This document shows, one piece after another, positions 63,851 to 63,949 of a DNA stretch of 63,949 bases. Every line of letters begins with the position of its first letter. Within the stretch, counting starts at the first letter, position 1. The notes under the pieces were generated by a model. That model searched no databases and was not told where the DNA came from. It saw only the letters and a list, made by a program, of their open reading frames with translations. The stretch comes from Darksidea phi. Taxonomy: Eukaryota > Ascomycota > Dothideomycetes > Pleosporales > Lentitheciaceae. A program made the translations under genes and the position numbers. Location: NCBI GenBank assembly GCA_030770425.1, contig JASJFT010000246.1, positions 1-63,949 on the forward strand, written 5' to 3'.

Positions 63851-63949
63851 CTTTTTTTTTTTTTTTTTTTTTTTGGTGAGGAAAAGCTTTTTTGGGTAAA
63901 AATAATTTTATATTGGTTTTTTTGAAATTAATTAAAAAATATATTTATT
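63851..63949. repeat. Right terminal poly-T and AT-rich sequence
   Basis: A run of about 22 Ts is followed by 'ggtgaggaaaagctttttt' and ~60 AT-rich bases containing TG dinucleotides. Its reverse complement resembles bases 1-92. Confidence 0.45.

Noticed and set aside
1..63949. Centromere or telomere identity for the AT-rich blocks
   Set aside because: No telomeric repeat (TTAGGG-type array) is present, and the AT richness is fully explained by RIP of identifiable retrotransposons. A centromere cannot be excluded without chromatin data but is not supported.
1..63949. tRNA or rRNA genes
   Set aside because: I looked through the two GC-normal islands for box A/box B-like motifs and rRNA-like segments and saw nothing convincing. 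A tRNAscan run would be decisive.
1..63949. Mitochondrial or bacterial contamination explaining the low GC
   Set aside because: Gypsy, Tc1 and hAT relics, spliceosomal introns and the specific loss of CA/TG, rather than general AT bias, point to nuclear fungal DNA.

Overview
The window looks like a 63.9-kb scaffold from a filamentous ascomycete (Pezizomycotina). The evidence is short GT-AG introns of 42-104 nt with CTGAC/CTAAC-type branch points, fungal gene families, and strict CpA-directed repeat-induced point mutation (RIP). I cannot name the genus. The two termini carry a similar ~80-base poly-A/poly-T-bounded sequence in inverted orientation, and there is one 10-N gap at 10,898-10,907, so this is probably a whole scaffold.

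About four fifths of it is extremely AT-rich, RIP-saturated transposon sequence in three blocks: about 93-6,950, 11,050-30,160 and 40,080-63,850. CA and TG dinucleotides are almost absent there; I noticed about ten survivors in roughly 50 kb. No open genes remain, but translated relics still show retrotransposon domains. I distinguish four Ty3/Gypsy families. GypA is a chromovirus with 464-bp LTRs. It occurs as a truncated minus-strand copy at the left end and as a tandem LTR-internal-LTR-internal-LTR array at 41,820-55,444. GypB has 264-bp LTRs: a 10.6-kb plus copy at 18,933-29,548 and a truncated minus copy head-to-head with it. GypC has 181-bp LTRs and a chromodomain, spans 55,743-63,493, and is nested inside the pol gene of GypD. 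There are also two copies of a further LTR family, a Tc1/mariner relic, an hAT relic, and terminal-repeat-like sequences (R6) present in both unmutated and mutated form.

Two GC-normal islands carry genes. Island 1 (about 7.0-10.68 kb) holds one intact flavin-dependent Baeyer-Villiger-type monooxygenase with one intron, then the hAT relic. Island 2 (about 30.3-39.8 kb) holds a degraded fragment of a fungal gene of unknown function, a frameshifted and truncated short-chain dehydrogenase, and one large intact minus-strand gene of 12 exons and 1,556 codons. That gene encodes a multidomain protein: B-box-like zinc finger, dynamin/GBP-like GTPase P-loop domain, RING finger, patatin phospholipase, proline-rich tail and terminal ubiquitin-interacting motif. 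It is the most interesting object here, because its architecture resembles a sensor/switch plus lipase effector of the kind used in innate-immunity or cell-death systems.

The overall picture is a gene-poor, RIP-silenced 'AT-isochore' compartment in which one putative defence or cell-death gene and one oxidative enzyme gene survive intact between layers of nested, dead retrotransposons.
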